Assembly: GCF_016862215.1 (NCBI RefSeq) | Contig: NZ_BOMN01000038.1 | Coordinates: 1-35,219 of the forward strand | DNA: 35,219 nt | Origin: Winogradskya humida | GTDB lineage: Bacteria > Actinomycetota > Actinomycetes > Mycobacteriales > Micromonosporaceae | Reading direction: 5' to 3' | In this document: piece by piece, positions 1 to 7,940 of the stretch | How positions within the stretch are numbered: position 1 is the stretch's first letter | Layout: every line of letters starts with the position of its first letter | Translations under genes and position numbers: made by a program | The notes under the pieces: generated by a model | What the model saw: only the letters and a program-made list of their open reading frames with translations | Told to the model about the DNA's origin: nothing | The model's database searches: none

Positions 1-91
1 GGAGCCCGGAGCCCGGAGCCCGGAGCCCGGAGCCCGGAGCCCGGAGCCCGGAGCCCGGAGCCCGGAGCCCGGAGCCCGGAGCCCGGAGCCC
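1..91. repeat. Tandem repeat, 13 perfect copies of GGAGCCC
   Basis: Thirteen head-to-tail 7-bp units without a mismatch. The array begins at the first base, so it probably extends left of the window. A 7-bp period shifts frame every unit, so coding is unlikely. It borders the parS-rich, gene-free region. Confidence 0.97.
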
Positions 92-158
92 GTCGAGGTT
101 CGAGTTCTTGGCATGGCGGTGGAGGTTGGTGCGGGCAGCGGTTTAGGCCGTCGGCTCG

Positions 159-172
159 GTTTCACGTGAAAC
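159..172. promoter_or_regulatory. parS: parS site (perfect)
   Basis: GTTTCACGTGAAAC, the 14-bp core palindrome of the bacterial parS site bound by chromosomal ParB. First of the cluster, 165 bp before the next one. Confidence 0.93.
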
Positions 173-323
173 GGGCCTCGTGGAATTTGTCTATTCCGAG
201 GGATCAACTAGGAGCCGTCGGCAGGGAGCGCCGCGTTAGGGCCTAGTTGCGCGTCGGCGGTTCAGCGTACGCCGATAACTTCAAGCGCATAGCTGGCGTA
301 GCTTCCAGGCGGCTCGGGTCCAC

Positions 324-337
324 GTTTCACGTGAAAC
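324..337. promoter_or_regulatory. parS: parS site (perfect)
   Basis: GTTTCACGTGAAAC, identical to the parS core. Flanked by C and G, so the outer T/A pair of the 16-bp consensus is absent, as in the other sites here. Confidence 0.93.
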
Positions 338-508
338 GCGGACGGCAGATTCAGTTGCCCCAGGCCGCCCCGGCGGGGGCGCCGCTCGTTCGATCGGTTG
401 AGGCTTTGCCGGAGCAGCAGGCGGGGTTTCGTGAAGCCTGCCGGATTCGACGAGCGGGTAGGGCAGCGAGACTTAGGACGCAGGCGTGGTCGAGAAATGG
501 GAGGCTCC

Positions 509-522
509 GTTTCACGTGAAAC
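509..522. promoter_or_regulatory. parS: parS site (perfect)
   Basis: GTTTCACGTGAAAC, third perfect copy within 365 bp. No gene overlaps it. Confidence 0.93.
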
Positions 523-1313
523 GGCTCGGGGTTTGCGCGTTGGGCGAGGCGTCCGCCAGTGCTCGGAGCGCGAAGCCTTTGTGGCGCCCGCCAATGCATC
601 GCTACATCGTCAGCAGGATTAAGGGGCCGTGGATCTCAGAGGGTGGCGATGGGTTTGGGCCTCTTCCGAGGGCGCCGGCCGTGAGCGGCGGCTTGGAGAC
701 GTTGCCTTGTGGCGGCATGGGTATGAGGCAGGGCTGCGCCGTTCTGACTCGTACTGACGCTGGCTGTATTGGGATTGCGGGATTCGGGCGCTGCAGAGCG
801 CGGGCCGGAGAACTCGTAGGCGCGGGATCAGGTGACCGCCAGTTAGTGGATGTGGCGCGCAAGCGGCCTGTCGGAGAACCCGCAAAGCCGGGGAGAGAGC
901 CGATTGCGGTGTCGCTGAGTTGGCCCTTCACGGGCGCTGACCCGGAAGCTCGTGAGCCACGCACTTGTCGGCGCCGAACGTATGCGTGGACCGGCACCTG
1001 CGCGCCCAAGTGAAGACACCTTGCGAGATCGCCGAATTCGGGCAGTCGAGTGTCCCGAGTTGGCTGTCAGCCTGAGCCATAAAGCTGTTCTGCTAGGTCG
1101 GCTTGCCGTGAGGAACGGTCATGACCGGCGTCGGTCCGGTGACTGCGTCGGCGCTGGACCGGTGCTGGCGTAGGACGTGTCGGTGTTGATCGCGGCCCGC
1201 GCTGACGTTGGCTGAGTTCGTTTGGTCCGTCAGGCGGAGGTTGCTATCCGGGCGACACTCTCGGATCTCGTTTGCTGGCCGGACTGTGGGCGGCCTGGAA
1301 CACGCCACCAGAT

Positions 1314-1327
1314 GATTCACGTGAAAC
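1314..1327. promoter_or_regulatory. parS: parS-like site (one mismatch)
   Basis: GATTCACGTGAAAC differs from the parS core only at the second base. Single-mismatch sites are often still bound by ParB. Binding here is inferred from the match and the neighbouring perfect sites. Confidence 0.75.
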
Positions 1328-3047
1328 CATGGCTGGATCCGAAGTGACGAGACTGGTAGAAGGTGGCTTGCCGGATCCAGACGAGGCCCCAAACCGCCTG
1401 TGGCTGAATCTGATCTGCTGGGTGAACGCCCTCCTTTTGACAGCTCCGTGGTGCAGCGAAGTCTGCTGTCGCCCGCGGCTCACCGTTTGATCCTCAGTCG
1501 GCTCCTCCGACCAGAGCTCTGCCTTCGACCGCTGCCGGCTCGAACTCAAGCACGAGTCGCAACCGATCCTGGTGTACGCGCTCTCTTACCCGAGCTTCCT
1601 GGGCGGCTTCGCCTTGCTGGGCTCGCCGAGTCAGAACTGAGGGCATTAGTGGGATGGCTCTGAGAGCGTCCGGAACGCAGCAGGGCGATGCACTGCGACA
1701 TCCGGATCCCGTACTCAGCTAGGTGCCGTCGAAGATCGTTGGCAAGCAGAGGCAGCTGTGGAGTCGTGCAGCAGTCTCGACAGCGCAGGACGAGAGGCAA
1801 CGGTCGGGCATTGCGTGCCCTGTGGTTCGGCGAGCAGGCTTAGCCGCGTACTGGTGCAAGGGGCTGCCGAGTACCGGTTCGGACTTGGGCAGGGCGAGCA
1901 CCTCGGCAAGGGGCTTGGCCGGACGACGGCCGTTAGCTCGATTGCCTACGAACTTGCGAGGCTCCCTGGCGATTCCGTTTAGATCGAAGGTGCCCGAGCA
2001 CGGTTGATGAGTCTGGCTCTGTCGGGGGTTTAGGCGGGGACGTGGCACCCTGCTTCACCCGAAGGGCCAGCGACCCGTCACGGAGTCTGAGCGGATGTGG
2101 CGATGCCTGATTCCGACTAGGCGCGTCTTGGCCTGCGTTGAATGTGGGCGCCGGCGGAATCAATGAGATGTCCTGTCGCCGGTGCCACGGCTGAGGCGGA
2201 TGCGCTGAGGTGGGACATCTGTGCTGTGCTTGCCTTCAACCAACTTGCCGACACCAACTTGCCGACACCACCTGCCGGGATCATCGTCAGCTGGCTTACG
2301 GGGTCAACGGCGACTCGTGGTCGAAGCTGTGCCCGCTCAATCGGCCAGACCTCGCTTGCTGGAGCCGTCAGGATTGGTACCGGGTTTGCGGCCTCGGATC
2401 GGTGGGCCCGAAGTCGGCGGTGGTTGGGGCCGTGTAGCCCTGGCATCTCGGTGCACGGCCGGGGCGGCAACGAGCTGAGTATGAGGACGGAGTCAGGTAG
2501 CCGGGTTCGGGAGCTAGATCGGCATGGTGTCGGGCGACGGGCGGGGGCTAGTTGGTACCGATGCAGAAGAGGAGCTGGATGGTGGGGGTAGTCGCCAACC
2601 GCGTTGCCCAGAGGACGCTTCAGACTCCCTGCTTTGGGTCGGCCGAGGCTTGGTTAATAGGTTGCGGGGCGGTTCCGTGATTGAGCGCATGGCCGGGGCC
2701 GACCTTGAAGTCGATGAGGAGTAGACGTCGGGCCGGGGTGCGGAGGTGCGAGCTTCGTTGGCGCTGAGGGCGGCGGTCCAGACGTAGCGACTTGGCCCTG
2801 AAGGAGAGCCGGGGCCGAAGGTGATGACCGTTGGCAACGCATCGCGTCGACGCCCGTCACGGCGCTCGTGCCGACGTCGGTGGGCGCGCTCCAGGCGGTG
2901 GGTGAGCTGGCCGGCGCCGGCTGGTGGGATCTTCTGCGGGACGTTGAGCGAAGGCGTTGCCAACGTCGGGATCACCATCGAGCTGACTTGGGAACACGAG
3001 GCAGGCCGAATCAACCAGGCCGGACCCAGCCGAGCCGAACCAACCCA

Positions 3048-3125
3048 GGCCGATCAGCGGGGCCGATCAGCGGGGCCGATCAGCGGGGCCGATCAGCGGG
3101 GCCGATCAGGGAGGTCGATCAGTAA
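3048..3125. repeat. 13-bp tandem repeat, four perfect and two degenerate units
   Basis: Units GGCCGATCAGCGG at 3048, 3061, 3074 and 3087 are identical. The next two (3100, 3113) have diverged. Every unit carries a GATC within CGATCAG. It sits in the gene-free region about 300 bp before the DnaA-box/parS patch. Confidence 0.95.
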
Positions 3126-3450
3126 TGCGCTGGGTGGCCAGAGCTCGGACTCGAGTGCGCGGAATCGAGTGGTGAGGAAGTCAGGGGCTGGCCGGCTCGC
3201 AGCCCGGGTAATGGAGTCGCGGATGAGGAAAAAGGCCTTTGGGGGCGTCGGCAGGGTGGGGGTCGAACGCGGATTGTCAGAGTGGGTGGGGCGGGCAGAG
3301 GGTGACCGCCAGCGGCACGCGGTTGGATCGCCGAGGACTTTGGGCGGGTGAAGGGCTCTCGCGTTGCGGGGGTTGGAGGCGGGATTAGCTATCGGTGACG
3401 GGCACTATCCACAAGCTGTGTGGAAGGCCTGTTGAAAAACTTGGAGGCGC

Positions 3451-3464
3451 GTTTCACGTGAAAC
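3451..3464. promoter_or_regulatory. parS: parS site (perfect)
   Basis: GTTTCACGTGAAAC. It lies 78 bp from the next perfect site and inside the DnaA-box-like cluster. Confidence 0.93.
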
Positions 3465-3528
3465 GTTGCCGATGGGATGGGTGTTCTGCGCAGCGGTATC
3501 CACAGGGGGTGTAGTGCTGCGACGTCGC

Positions 3529-3542
3529 GTTTCACGTGAAAC
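3529..3542. promoter_or_regulatory. parS: parS site (perfect)
   Basis: GTTTCACGTGAAAC. Only 9 bp separate its right end from the first perfect TGTGGATAA box at 3552. Confidence 0.93.
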
Positions 3543-3698
3543 CGGGGGGCCTGTGGATAACTCCTGTGGATAACTTTGGGCGTACGGAGATATCCACTGG
3601 GGGTGATTGGGCGGTAGGTGGTGGCGGCTTTCTCGGGGTGTGGGGGTGGGTTATGCACAGGCTGGAAATTGGCCCGGGACATGGCCGCTCAGCTGCAC

Positions 3699-3711
3699 TA
3701 GGGTCAGCGTC
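3699..3711 (+). promoter_or_regulatory. Probable leaderless promoter of the HIT-like gene
   Basis: TAGGGT (3699-3704) fits the actinobacterial -10 pattern TANNNT and is followed by 7 nt and then GTG at 3712. That spacing puts transcription start at or next to the start codon. No Shine-Dalgarno sequence is visible. No clear -35 was found. Confidence 0.55.
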
Positions 3712-4890
3712 GTGCCCGACGAAACGCCTTCGCTTCCGGACTTCACTCGCTGGCCCTCCTTCCCGTTCGAGGGTGACATGCGGGTCAAGCGACTGAACGC
3801 GCCTGTCGAAGTGGAGCCTCCCCGCAGCGGCGAGGATGCCGGCGACTGCGTTGCTTGTAACACTCCAGATGACTCGTACATCTGGGTCAGTGAGCGGTGG
3901 CGGGTCCGGGGCATGGAGCGTCCGACCGGTCTTCCTATGGTTCTGATCCTTGAGTGTCGCTCGCATCTCGATCTCGGTGATCTGACCAATTTGCTGGCCG
4001 CTGAGCTTGGGGTCATGACGGTTCGGCTGGAGCGCGCAGTTCGATCGCTCGACGGCGTTGCCAGGGTTCACGTGAATCGTTGGGGCGATGGTTCCTCGCA
4101 CCTTCACATGTGGTTCCTCGCCCGGCCCTACGGGCTGCTGCAACTCCGGGGCACATTCCTGTCTCTCTGGGACGACATTCTTCCGGTGATCCCGGAGGAG
4201 AAGTGGCTCGAGAACCTCGCCCATGTCGCGGCCTGGCTCGCGGAGTTCGGCGGGCGTGCCATCGCCGAGCCGCCTCACATCCATTGGCAGTCGCCGTCGA
4301 CGTTCTCCACCTCCCCTGCCGCCGTCAGTGAGGTGGCCGCAGAGGATGGCAAGACCGACGCTGCGGAGCGCGGATCCGAAACTGATGTAAGCCCATCCGG
4401 GTACGCCAACAGCGCCCATTCGTCAGCCGATGCCTCCCCGACCGCGGCTGGGACGAGCGTGCCTGCTGGCACGGCAGGCGCGCGCGAAACCGTCGGCCGA
4501 GTTGAGCTAGGCGGTCGTGCGGATGTGGGCGGCGGTAAGGATGTGGGTGGCCGTAAGTATGTGGGCGGTGGCGCGGACGTGGTCGGCGGCGAGGATTTGG
4601 ATAACCGAGGCGAAGGCGGGGGTGCGGGCATTCTGTCCGCGGCAGACGATGGGGCCGCGACTACTGGGGTATCGGAAGCAGGTACTCCCCCGGAGTTGAT
4701 TGGTGGGGAAGGGCTGTTTGGTGGTGCTGAGGAAAGCGGCGTTACGGAGACGGGCGGCTCGGCGGAGGTAGGGCGGGCGTTCAAAGGGACAGGTACGGCT
4801 GCCGGTGCTGAGTCGAGTGGCCGCTTGATTCCGACGCAGGTTGGTTCGCGGGACGCTGCCGGTGATGCGGCGGCTGACGTCTCGGGCTGA
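3712..4890 (+). CDS. HIT-like domain protein with long Gly/Ala-rich tail
   Basis: A 392-residue protein starting at GTG 3712, chosen because a TANNNT box lies 7 nt upstream; an ATG at 3607 in the same frame would add 35 residues crossing the DnaA-box region and is less likely. A CxxC pair (C46, C49) precedes a segment resembling the HIT fold, followed by SHLHMWFLARP. HIT enzymes (nucleotidyl hydrolases and transferases) carry HxHxH with the middle His as nucleophile. Here H130 and H132 are present, but the third position is Trp. Residues from about 200 on are low-complexity Gly/Ala/Ser with 18-bp DNA repeats (4522-4593). The family call rests on this motif and the general pattern. Substrate is unknown. 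A degenerate parS lies inside the gene. Confidence 0.72.
   Translation: MPDETPSLPDFTRWPSFPFEGDMRVKRLNAPVEVEPPRSGEDAGDCVACNTPDDSYIWVSERWRVRGMERPTGLPMVLILECRSHLDLGDLTNLLAAELGVMTVRLERAVRSLDGVARVHVNRWGDGSSHLHMWFLARPYGLLQLRGTFLSLWDDILPVIPEEKWLENLAHVAAWLAEFGGRAIAEPPHIHWQSPSTFSTSPAAVSEVAAEDGKTDAAERGSETDVSPSGYANSAHSSADASPTAAGTSVPAGTAGARETVGRVELGGRADVGGGKDVGGRKYVGGGADVVGGEDLDNRGEGGGAGILSAADDGAATTGVSEAGTPPELIGGEGLFGGAEESGVTETGGSAEVGRAFKGTGTAAGAESSGRLIPTQVGSRDAAGDAAADVSG
4065..4078. promoter_or_regulatory. Degenerate parS-like site inside the HIT-like gene
   Basis: GGTTCACGTGAATC matches the parS core at 12 of 14 positions and keeps the central TTCACGTGAA intact. It overlaps codons for Val-His-Val-Asn. 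It may be chance, given the protein constraint, or a weak ParB site. Confidence 0.4.
4522..4593. repeat. 18-bp in-frame tandem repeat in the HIT-like gene
   Basis: Four 18-bp units (4522, 4540, 4558, 4576) encode six-residue blocks of the type D/Y-V-G/V-G-G/R-x (for example DVGGGK, DVGGRK). They lie in the low-complexity C-terminal tail. The period is a multiple of three, unlike the non-coding arrays nearby. Confidence 0.85.
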
Positions 4891-5099
4891 GCGCCAGGGC
4901 TTGGGCTTAGGACTTGAGGGCTGAGAGCGTTGGGCTAGTCGCACGGAGCCAAGCGAGGGCCTGAAACCGGGGGCGCGCTAGAGGGGCGCGGTGGGATGGG
5001 CCTAGAACGCTAATGGTCACCGGAGCACGGTTTAGGGCAGCACGGCTCCGCGCTGGTGATGGCCCAAGGTGGTCTGGCCGCGCATTGGTCATGGCACAA

Positions 5100-5341
5100 G
5101 GTGATGGCGCCCCAAGGTGATGGTGCCCCGCGGTGATGGCGGCCCGCGGTGATGGCGGCCCACGGTGATGGCGGCCCACGGTGATGGTGCCCCGCGGTGA
5201 TGGCGGCCCACGGTGATGGTGCCCCGCGGGTGATGGTGCCCCGCGGTGATGGCGGCCCACGGTGATGGTGCCCCGCGGGTGATGGCGGCCCAAGGTGATG
5301 GCGCCCCCAAGGTGATGGTGCCCAAGGTGATGGCGGCCCGG
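5100..5341. repeat. 16-bp minisatellite, about 15 contiguous units
   Basis: GGTGATGG recurs at 5100, 5116, 5132, 5148, 5164, 5180, 5196, 5212, 5229, 5245, 5261, 5278, 5294, 5311 and 5326, so spacing is 16 bp with occasional 15 or 17. An outlying copy is at 5055. The second half alternates between CGGCCCAC-like and TGCCCCGC-like versions. The non-triplet period argues against coding. Confidence 0.96.
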
Positions 5342-5569
5342 CCTGAGAATGGGTGGTCAGAGTGCGGGTGGTGGGGTGCCCGAACATCTGGGTGGTGGGT
5401 TTGCGCGAGGCGTGCGTGGCACCGGGCTGGGCGGCGAGGTGGGCCTACACAGCTGCATGGTGGGTGCGGTGGCTTACGCATTTCCGCGGTGGGGGTGAGG
5501 ACGGCCCATACACCGGCGCAATGGGTGAGGTGGCCTACTTGCGAGGGGCGGTGCGTGGGGATGACCCGC

Positions 5570-5667
5570 TTGCCCGGGCGGTGGGTTGGGCTTGCTCGGC
5601 GGTGGGTTGGGCTTGCCTGGGCGGTGGGGTGGGGGGCCTGCGTACCCGGGCGGTGGGGTGGGGGTGG
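5570..5667. repeat. G-rich degenerate repeat with G-quadruplex potential
   Basis: Imperfect repeats of GGCGGTGGGTTGGGCTTGC appear near 5578 and 5599, followed by related GGGCGGTGGGGTGGGG blocks near 5620 and 5650. The plus strand has several closely spaced runs of three or more G, a pattern compatible with G-quadruplex folding. It ends at the stop codon of the Ddl-like gene. Confidence 0.75.
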
Positions 5668-6642
5668 TTAGTGGGGGCCTCGGGTGGTGGCGTGGGTGAC
5701 CAGGTTGGTGAGGATTTTGCCTAGGTCCAGGTTGGCGGCTTGGAGGGCTAGGGGCAGCAGGGAGGTCTCCGTCATGCCTGGGGAGACGTTGACGCCTAGG
5801 ACGTGGGGGTTGCCGTTGGCGTCGACGATGAGGTCGACTCGGGAGAGGTCTCGCAGGCCCAGGGCTTTGTAGGCGGCCAGGGCGAGGGCGGCGACGGCGT
5901 TGGCTACGGGTGGGGTGAGTCTGGCGGGGGTGTGCCAGGTGGTGAGGCCGGCGGTGTAGCGGGCGGCGTAGTCGTACACGCCGTTGCGGGGGACGATCTC
6001 TACGGCGGGGAGGGGGAACGGGCCTTCGCCCAGGTCGAGGACTGAGACTGCCACGGAGGTGCCGGTTACGTATTTCTCTACGAGGGCTGTGGAGTCGTAC
6101 GCGAAGCAGCCGACCATTGCTGCCGGGAGTGCCGATGATTCTCGGGCGACTGAGGCGCCCAGGCCTGAGCCTCCCTCGGCGGGTTTGACCATGAGGGGGA
6201 GGCCGAGGCGGTCGGAGATTCGGGTTAGGACCGCCTCGGCGCCCAGTTCTGAGAAGCGGTCGTGGGGTAGGGCGACCCAGTCGGGGGTGGGGATGCCGGC
6301 CTCGCGGAGCCTGGATTTCGCAGACGGCTTGTCCCACGCGAGGCGGGCTGATGCTGCGGTGCTTCCGACGTAGGGGATGCCGCAGAGGTCCAGCACTCCA
6401 CGGAGCGAGCCGTCCTCGCCGGTCGCTCCGTGGAGGGCGATGACCACCGCGTCGGGGGGGTCTTCTTGCAGGGTCGGGAGCAGGGTTACGTCCGCGTCGC
6501 GGAGCTCCGCTGAGAGACCTGTTGCGCGGAGGGCGTCCAGGACTCGGCGGCCGGAACGCAGTGAGACGTCGCGTTCGTAGGAGAGGCCGCCGGCGAGGAC
6601 GAGGACATGCGGATCTTTGGACGTACCCATGGAAGTGATCAT
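5668..6642 (-). CDS. D-Ala-D-Ala ligase-like ATP-grasp protein
   Basis: A 324-residue protein whose ATG (6642) overlaps the TGA of the upstream aminotransferase (ATGA), implying coupled translation; a second ATG at 6630 is possible. Ddl landmarks are seen in order: GGLSYERDVS (residues 18-27), HGATGEDGSLRG (71-82), PYVGSTAAS (90-98), DKPSAK, a VKPAEGGSGLG glycine loop, and near the C-terminus a DLIVD strand and NVSPGMTETS. D-Ala-D-Ala ligases join two D-alanines for peptidoglycan using ATP and Mg2+. In the family the last motif reads E-V-N; here it is L-G-V-N (G283), so a metal-ligand Glu appears to be missing. It may therefore be a divergent ligase with another substrate and not the housekeeping Ddl. 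Confidence 0.85.
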   Translation of the reverse strand: MITSMGTSKDPHVLVLAGGLSYERDVSLRSGRRVLDALRATGLSAELRDADVTLLPTLQEDPPDAVVIALHGATGEDGSLRGVLDLCGIPYVGSTAASARLAWDKPSAKSRLREAGIPTPDWVALPHDRFSELGAEAVLTRISDRLGLPLMVKPAEGGSGLGASVARESSALPAAMVGCFAYDSTALVEKYVTGTSVAVSVLDLGEGPFPLPAVEIVPRNGVYDYAARYTAGLTTWHTPARLTPPVANAVAALALAAYKALGLRDLSRVDLIVDANGNPHVLGVNVSPGMTETSLLPLALQAANLDLGKILTNLVTHATTRGPH

Positions 6643-7940
6643 GCCAAGTCGGGGCCGGGGGTGTCCGCGGCGGCTGGGCCACGACGGCGGTGGGGGGTTG
6701 TCGGGCCGAAGACCGCGCGCATGGCGAGCTCTTGTTCCATGACGCCGGAGAGGCGGCGGACGCCTTCGCGGATGCGGTCCGGCGGAGGGAACGAGAAGTT
6801 GAGGCGGATGTTGCCCGCGCCGTTGCCGTCGGCGTAGAAGCCGGTGCCGGGGACGTAGGCGACGCGGGCCGCGACGGCGCGCGGGAGCATGGCTTTGGAG
6901 TCCAGGCCGGGTGGGAGGGTGGCCCAGACGAAGAGACCGCCGTTGGGGTGGGTCCACGTGGTGCCCGTTGGCATCATGTCGCGCAGCGCGTCGAGGAGGG
7001 CGTCGCGGCGTTCGGCGTACACCTCGCGGTAGATCTTGATCTGTTCGCGCCAGGGCATGGTGGCCAGGTACTGGGTGACGGCGCCCTGCGCGAACGCACT
7101 GGGGCAGAGGATGTTGGCTTCGGAGGCCATGACGAGCTTTTCGCGTACGGCGTGGGGGGCCAGGATCCAGCCGACCCGCAGGCCGGGAGCGAAGGTCTTG
7201 GAGAAGGTGCTCAGGTAGAGGATGCCTGTGCGTTTGCGGGCGCGCAGCGGCCGTGGGGCCTCACCCTCGAAGCTGAGCGTGCCGTACGGGTCGTCCTCGA
7301 CCACGAGCAGTCCGTGGCGTTCGCAGATGTCGAGGATCTGCTCGCGGCGCTCCTCGCTCAGGGTGACGCCGGTCGGGTTCTGGAACGTCGGGATCGTGTA
7401 GAGGAACTTGGCGCGTCCGGCGGACTGTGCGATGGCGGCTTCGAGGGCTGCGGGGATCAGGCCGTCTGCGTCCATGGCCACGTGCCGTACCTGTGCCTGG
7501 GCGGCCTGGAACACGCCGAGTGCGCCGACGTAGGTCGGCCCCTCGGCGAGTACCACGTCACCCGGGTCCAGGAACAGCCGTGCCACCAGGTCGAGGGCCT
7601 GCTGTCCGCCGACGGTCACCACCACGTCGTCGGGGGAGGCACCGGTGGAGGCGTCGATGCCGGAGAGGGCCATGACTTCGCAGATGCGTTCGCGGAGCTC
7701 GATGGTGCCCTGGCCGATGCCGTACTGAAGGCTGGTCGTGCCCATCTCGCTGGCGAGCTTGCCCATCATCTCGCCGACCGCGTCGAGCGGGAGCGCGGCG
7801 ATGAACGGCGAGCCGCCGGCCAGGGAGACCACCTCGGGGCGGCTCGTCACGGCGAACAGGGCGCGGATCTCGGAGGTGGTCATCCCCCGGACCCGCCGCG
7901 CGTAGCGATCGGTGTAATCGTCTTGAGTCGTGCCGGTCAT
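6639..7940 (-). CDS. PLP-dependent class I/II aminotransferase
   Basis: A 433-residue fold type I aminotransferase. It resembles the 2-aminoadipate/MocR-like aminotransferase group without the DNA-binding domain. Visible landmarks are the N-terminal LAGGSPF segment, QYGIGQG, GGQQALDL, the PTFQNPTG loop, DDPY, and STFSKTFAPGLRVGW, in which K248 is the expected Schiff-base lysine; RLNFSF near the C-terminus supplies the carboxylate-binding Arg. A GGGGTG-type ribosome-binding site lies 8 nt before ATG 7940. It transfers amino groups between amino and keto acids; substrate cannot be told. Overlap with the downstream Ddl-like gene suggests that the two act in one pathway, perhaps making and joining an unusual amino acid (inference). 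The 235 bp upstream separate it from the divergent GNAT gene. Confidence 0.92.
   Translation of the reverse strand: MTGTTQDDYTDRYARRVRGMTTSEIRALFAVTSRPEVVSLAGGSPFIAALPLDAVGEMMGKLASEMGTTSLQYGIGQGTIELRERICEVMALSGIDASTGASPDDVVVTVGGQQALDLVARLFLDPGDVVLAEGPTYVGALGVFQAAQAQVRHVAMDADGLIPAALEAAIAQSAGRAKFLYTIPTFQNPTGVTLSEERREQILDICERHGLLVVEDDPYGTLSFEGEAPRPLRARKRTGILYLSTFSKTFAPGLRVGWILAPHAVREKLVMASEANILCPSAFAQGAVTQYLATMPWREQIKIYREVYAERRDALLDALRDMMPTGTTWTHPNGGLFVWATLPPGLDSKAMLPRAVAARVAYVPGTGFYADGNGAGNIRLNFSFPPPDRIREGVRRLSGVMEQELAMRAVFGPTTPHRRRGPAAADTPGPDLA

Larger units (their letters stand above)
93..3404. other. Long gene-free parS-bearing region
   Basis: I find no convincing gene in these 3.3 kb. The open frames are short, rich in Arg/Ser/Pro as expected for random high-GC DNA, lack family motifs, mostly lack a ribosome-binding site, and overlap on both strands. 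The stretch holds four parS sites (159, 324, 509, 1314) and a 13-bp tandem repeat (3048-3125). By synteny it should lie just beyond parB, which is not in the window. It could be a centromere-like loading zone, a decayed gene region, or hold non-coding RNA that I cannot recognise. Confidence 0.7.
3405..3659. promoter_or_regulatory. Cluster of DnaA-box-like 9-mers
   Basis: Two perfect matches to the E. coli-type DnaA box TTATCCACA lie in inverse orientation as TGTGGATAA at 3552-3560 and 3565-3573, with starts 13 bp apart. Single-mismatch boxes are CTATCCACA at 3405-3413, GTATCCACA at 3496-3504 and TTATGCACA at 3651-3659. ATATCCACT (3590-3598) has two mismatches. The group encloses parS sites 3451 and 3529. 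The actinobacterial preference is often TTGTCCACA, so real binding needs testing. It could be a titration or regulatory site, or an origin-related element. Confidence 0.6.
4891..5667. other. Gene-free, repeat-dominated stretch
   Basis: No gene seen between the HIT-like gene and the convergent Ddl-like gene. About 242 bp are the 16-bp minisatellite (5100-5341). Most of 5342-5667 is G-rich degenerate repeat. Long open frames exist on the minus strand only because the 16-bp unit has no stop in any frame. Being between convergent genes, this is transcription-terminator territory, but I found no clean hairpin with a T-run. Confidence 0.75.

Noticed and set aside
247..3351. Many open frames of 60-176 codons in the parS-rich region, on both strands
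   Set aside because: They overlap each other on several frames, are rich in Arg/Ser/Pro, show no family motifs and mostly lack ribosome-binding sites. They look like chance frames in high-GC DNA.
3405..3659. The chromosomal oriC itself
   Set aside because: dnaA and dnaN are not adjacent, and boxes are few compared with actinobacterial oriC regions. I keep it only as a DnaA-box-like patch.
3532..4419. 295-codon open frame antisense to the HIT-like gene
   Set aside because: It runs across two parS sites, the DnaA boxes and the leaderless promoter, and has no recognisable domain. It is a shadow of the plus-strand gene.
5100..5341. CRISPR array
   Set aside because: Units are directly adjacent 16-mers without unique spacers, and no cas genes are present.
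4907..5481. His/Pro/Gly-rich open frames across the 16-bp array on the minus strand
   Set aside because: The repeat unit has no stop in any frame, so open frames arise automatically. The period is not a multiple of three and no start signal is visible.
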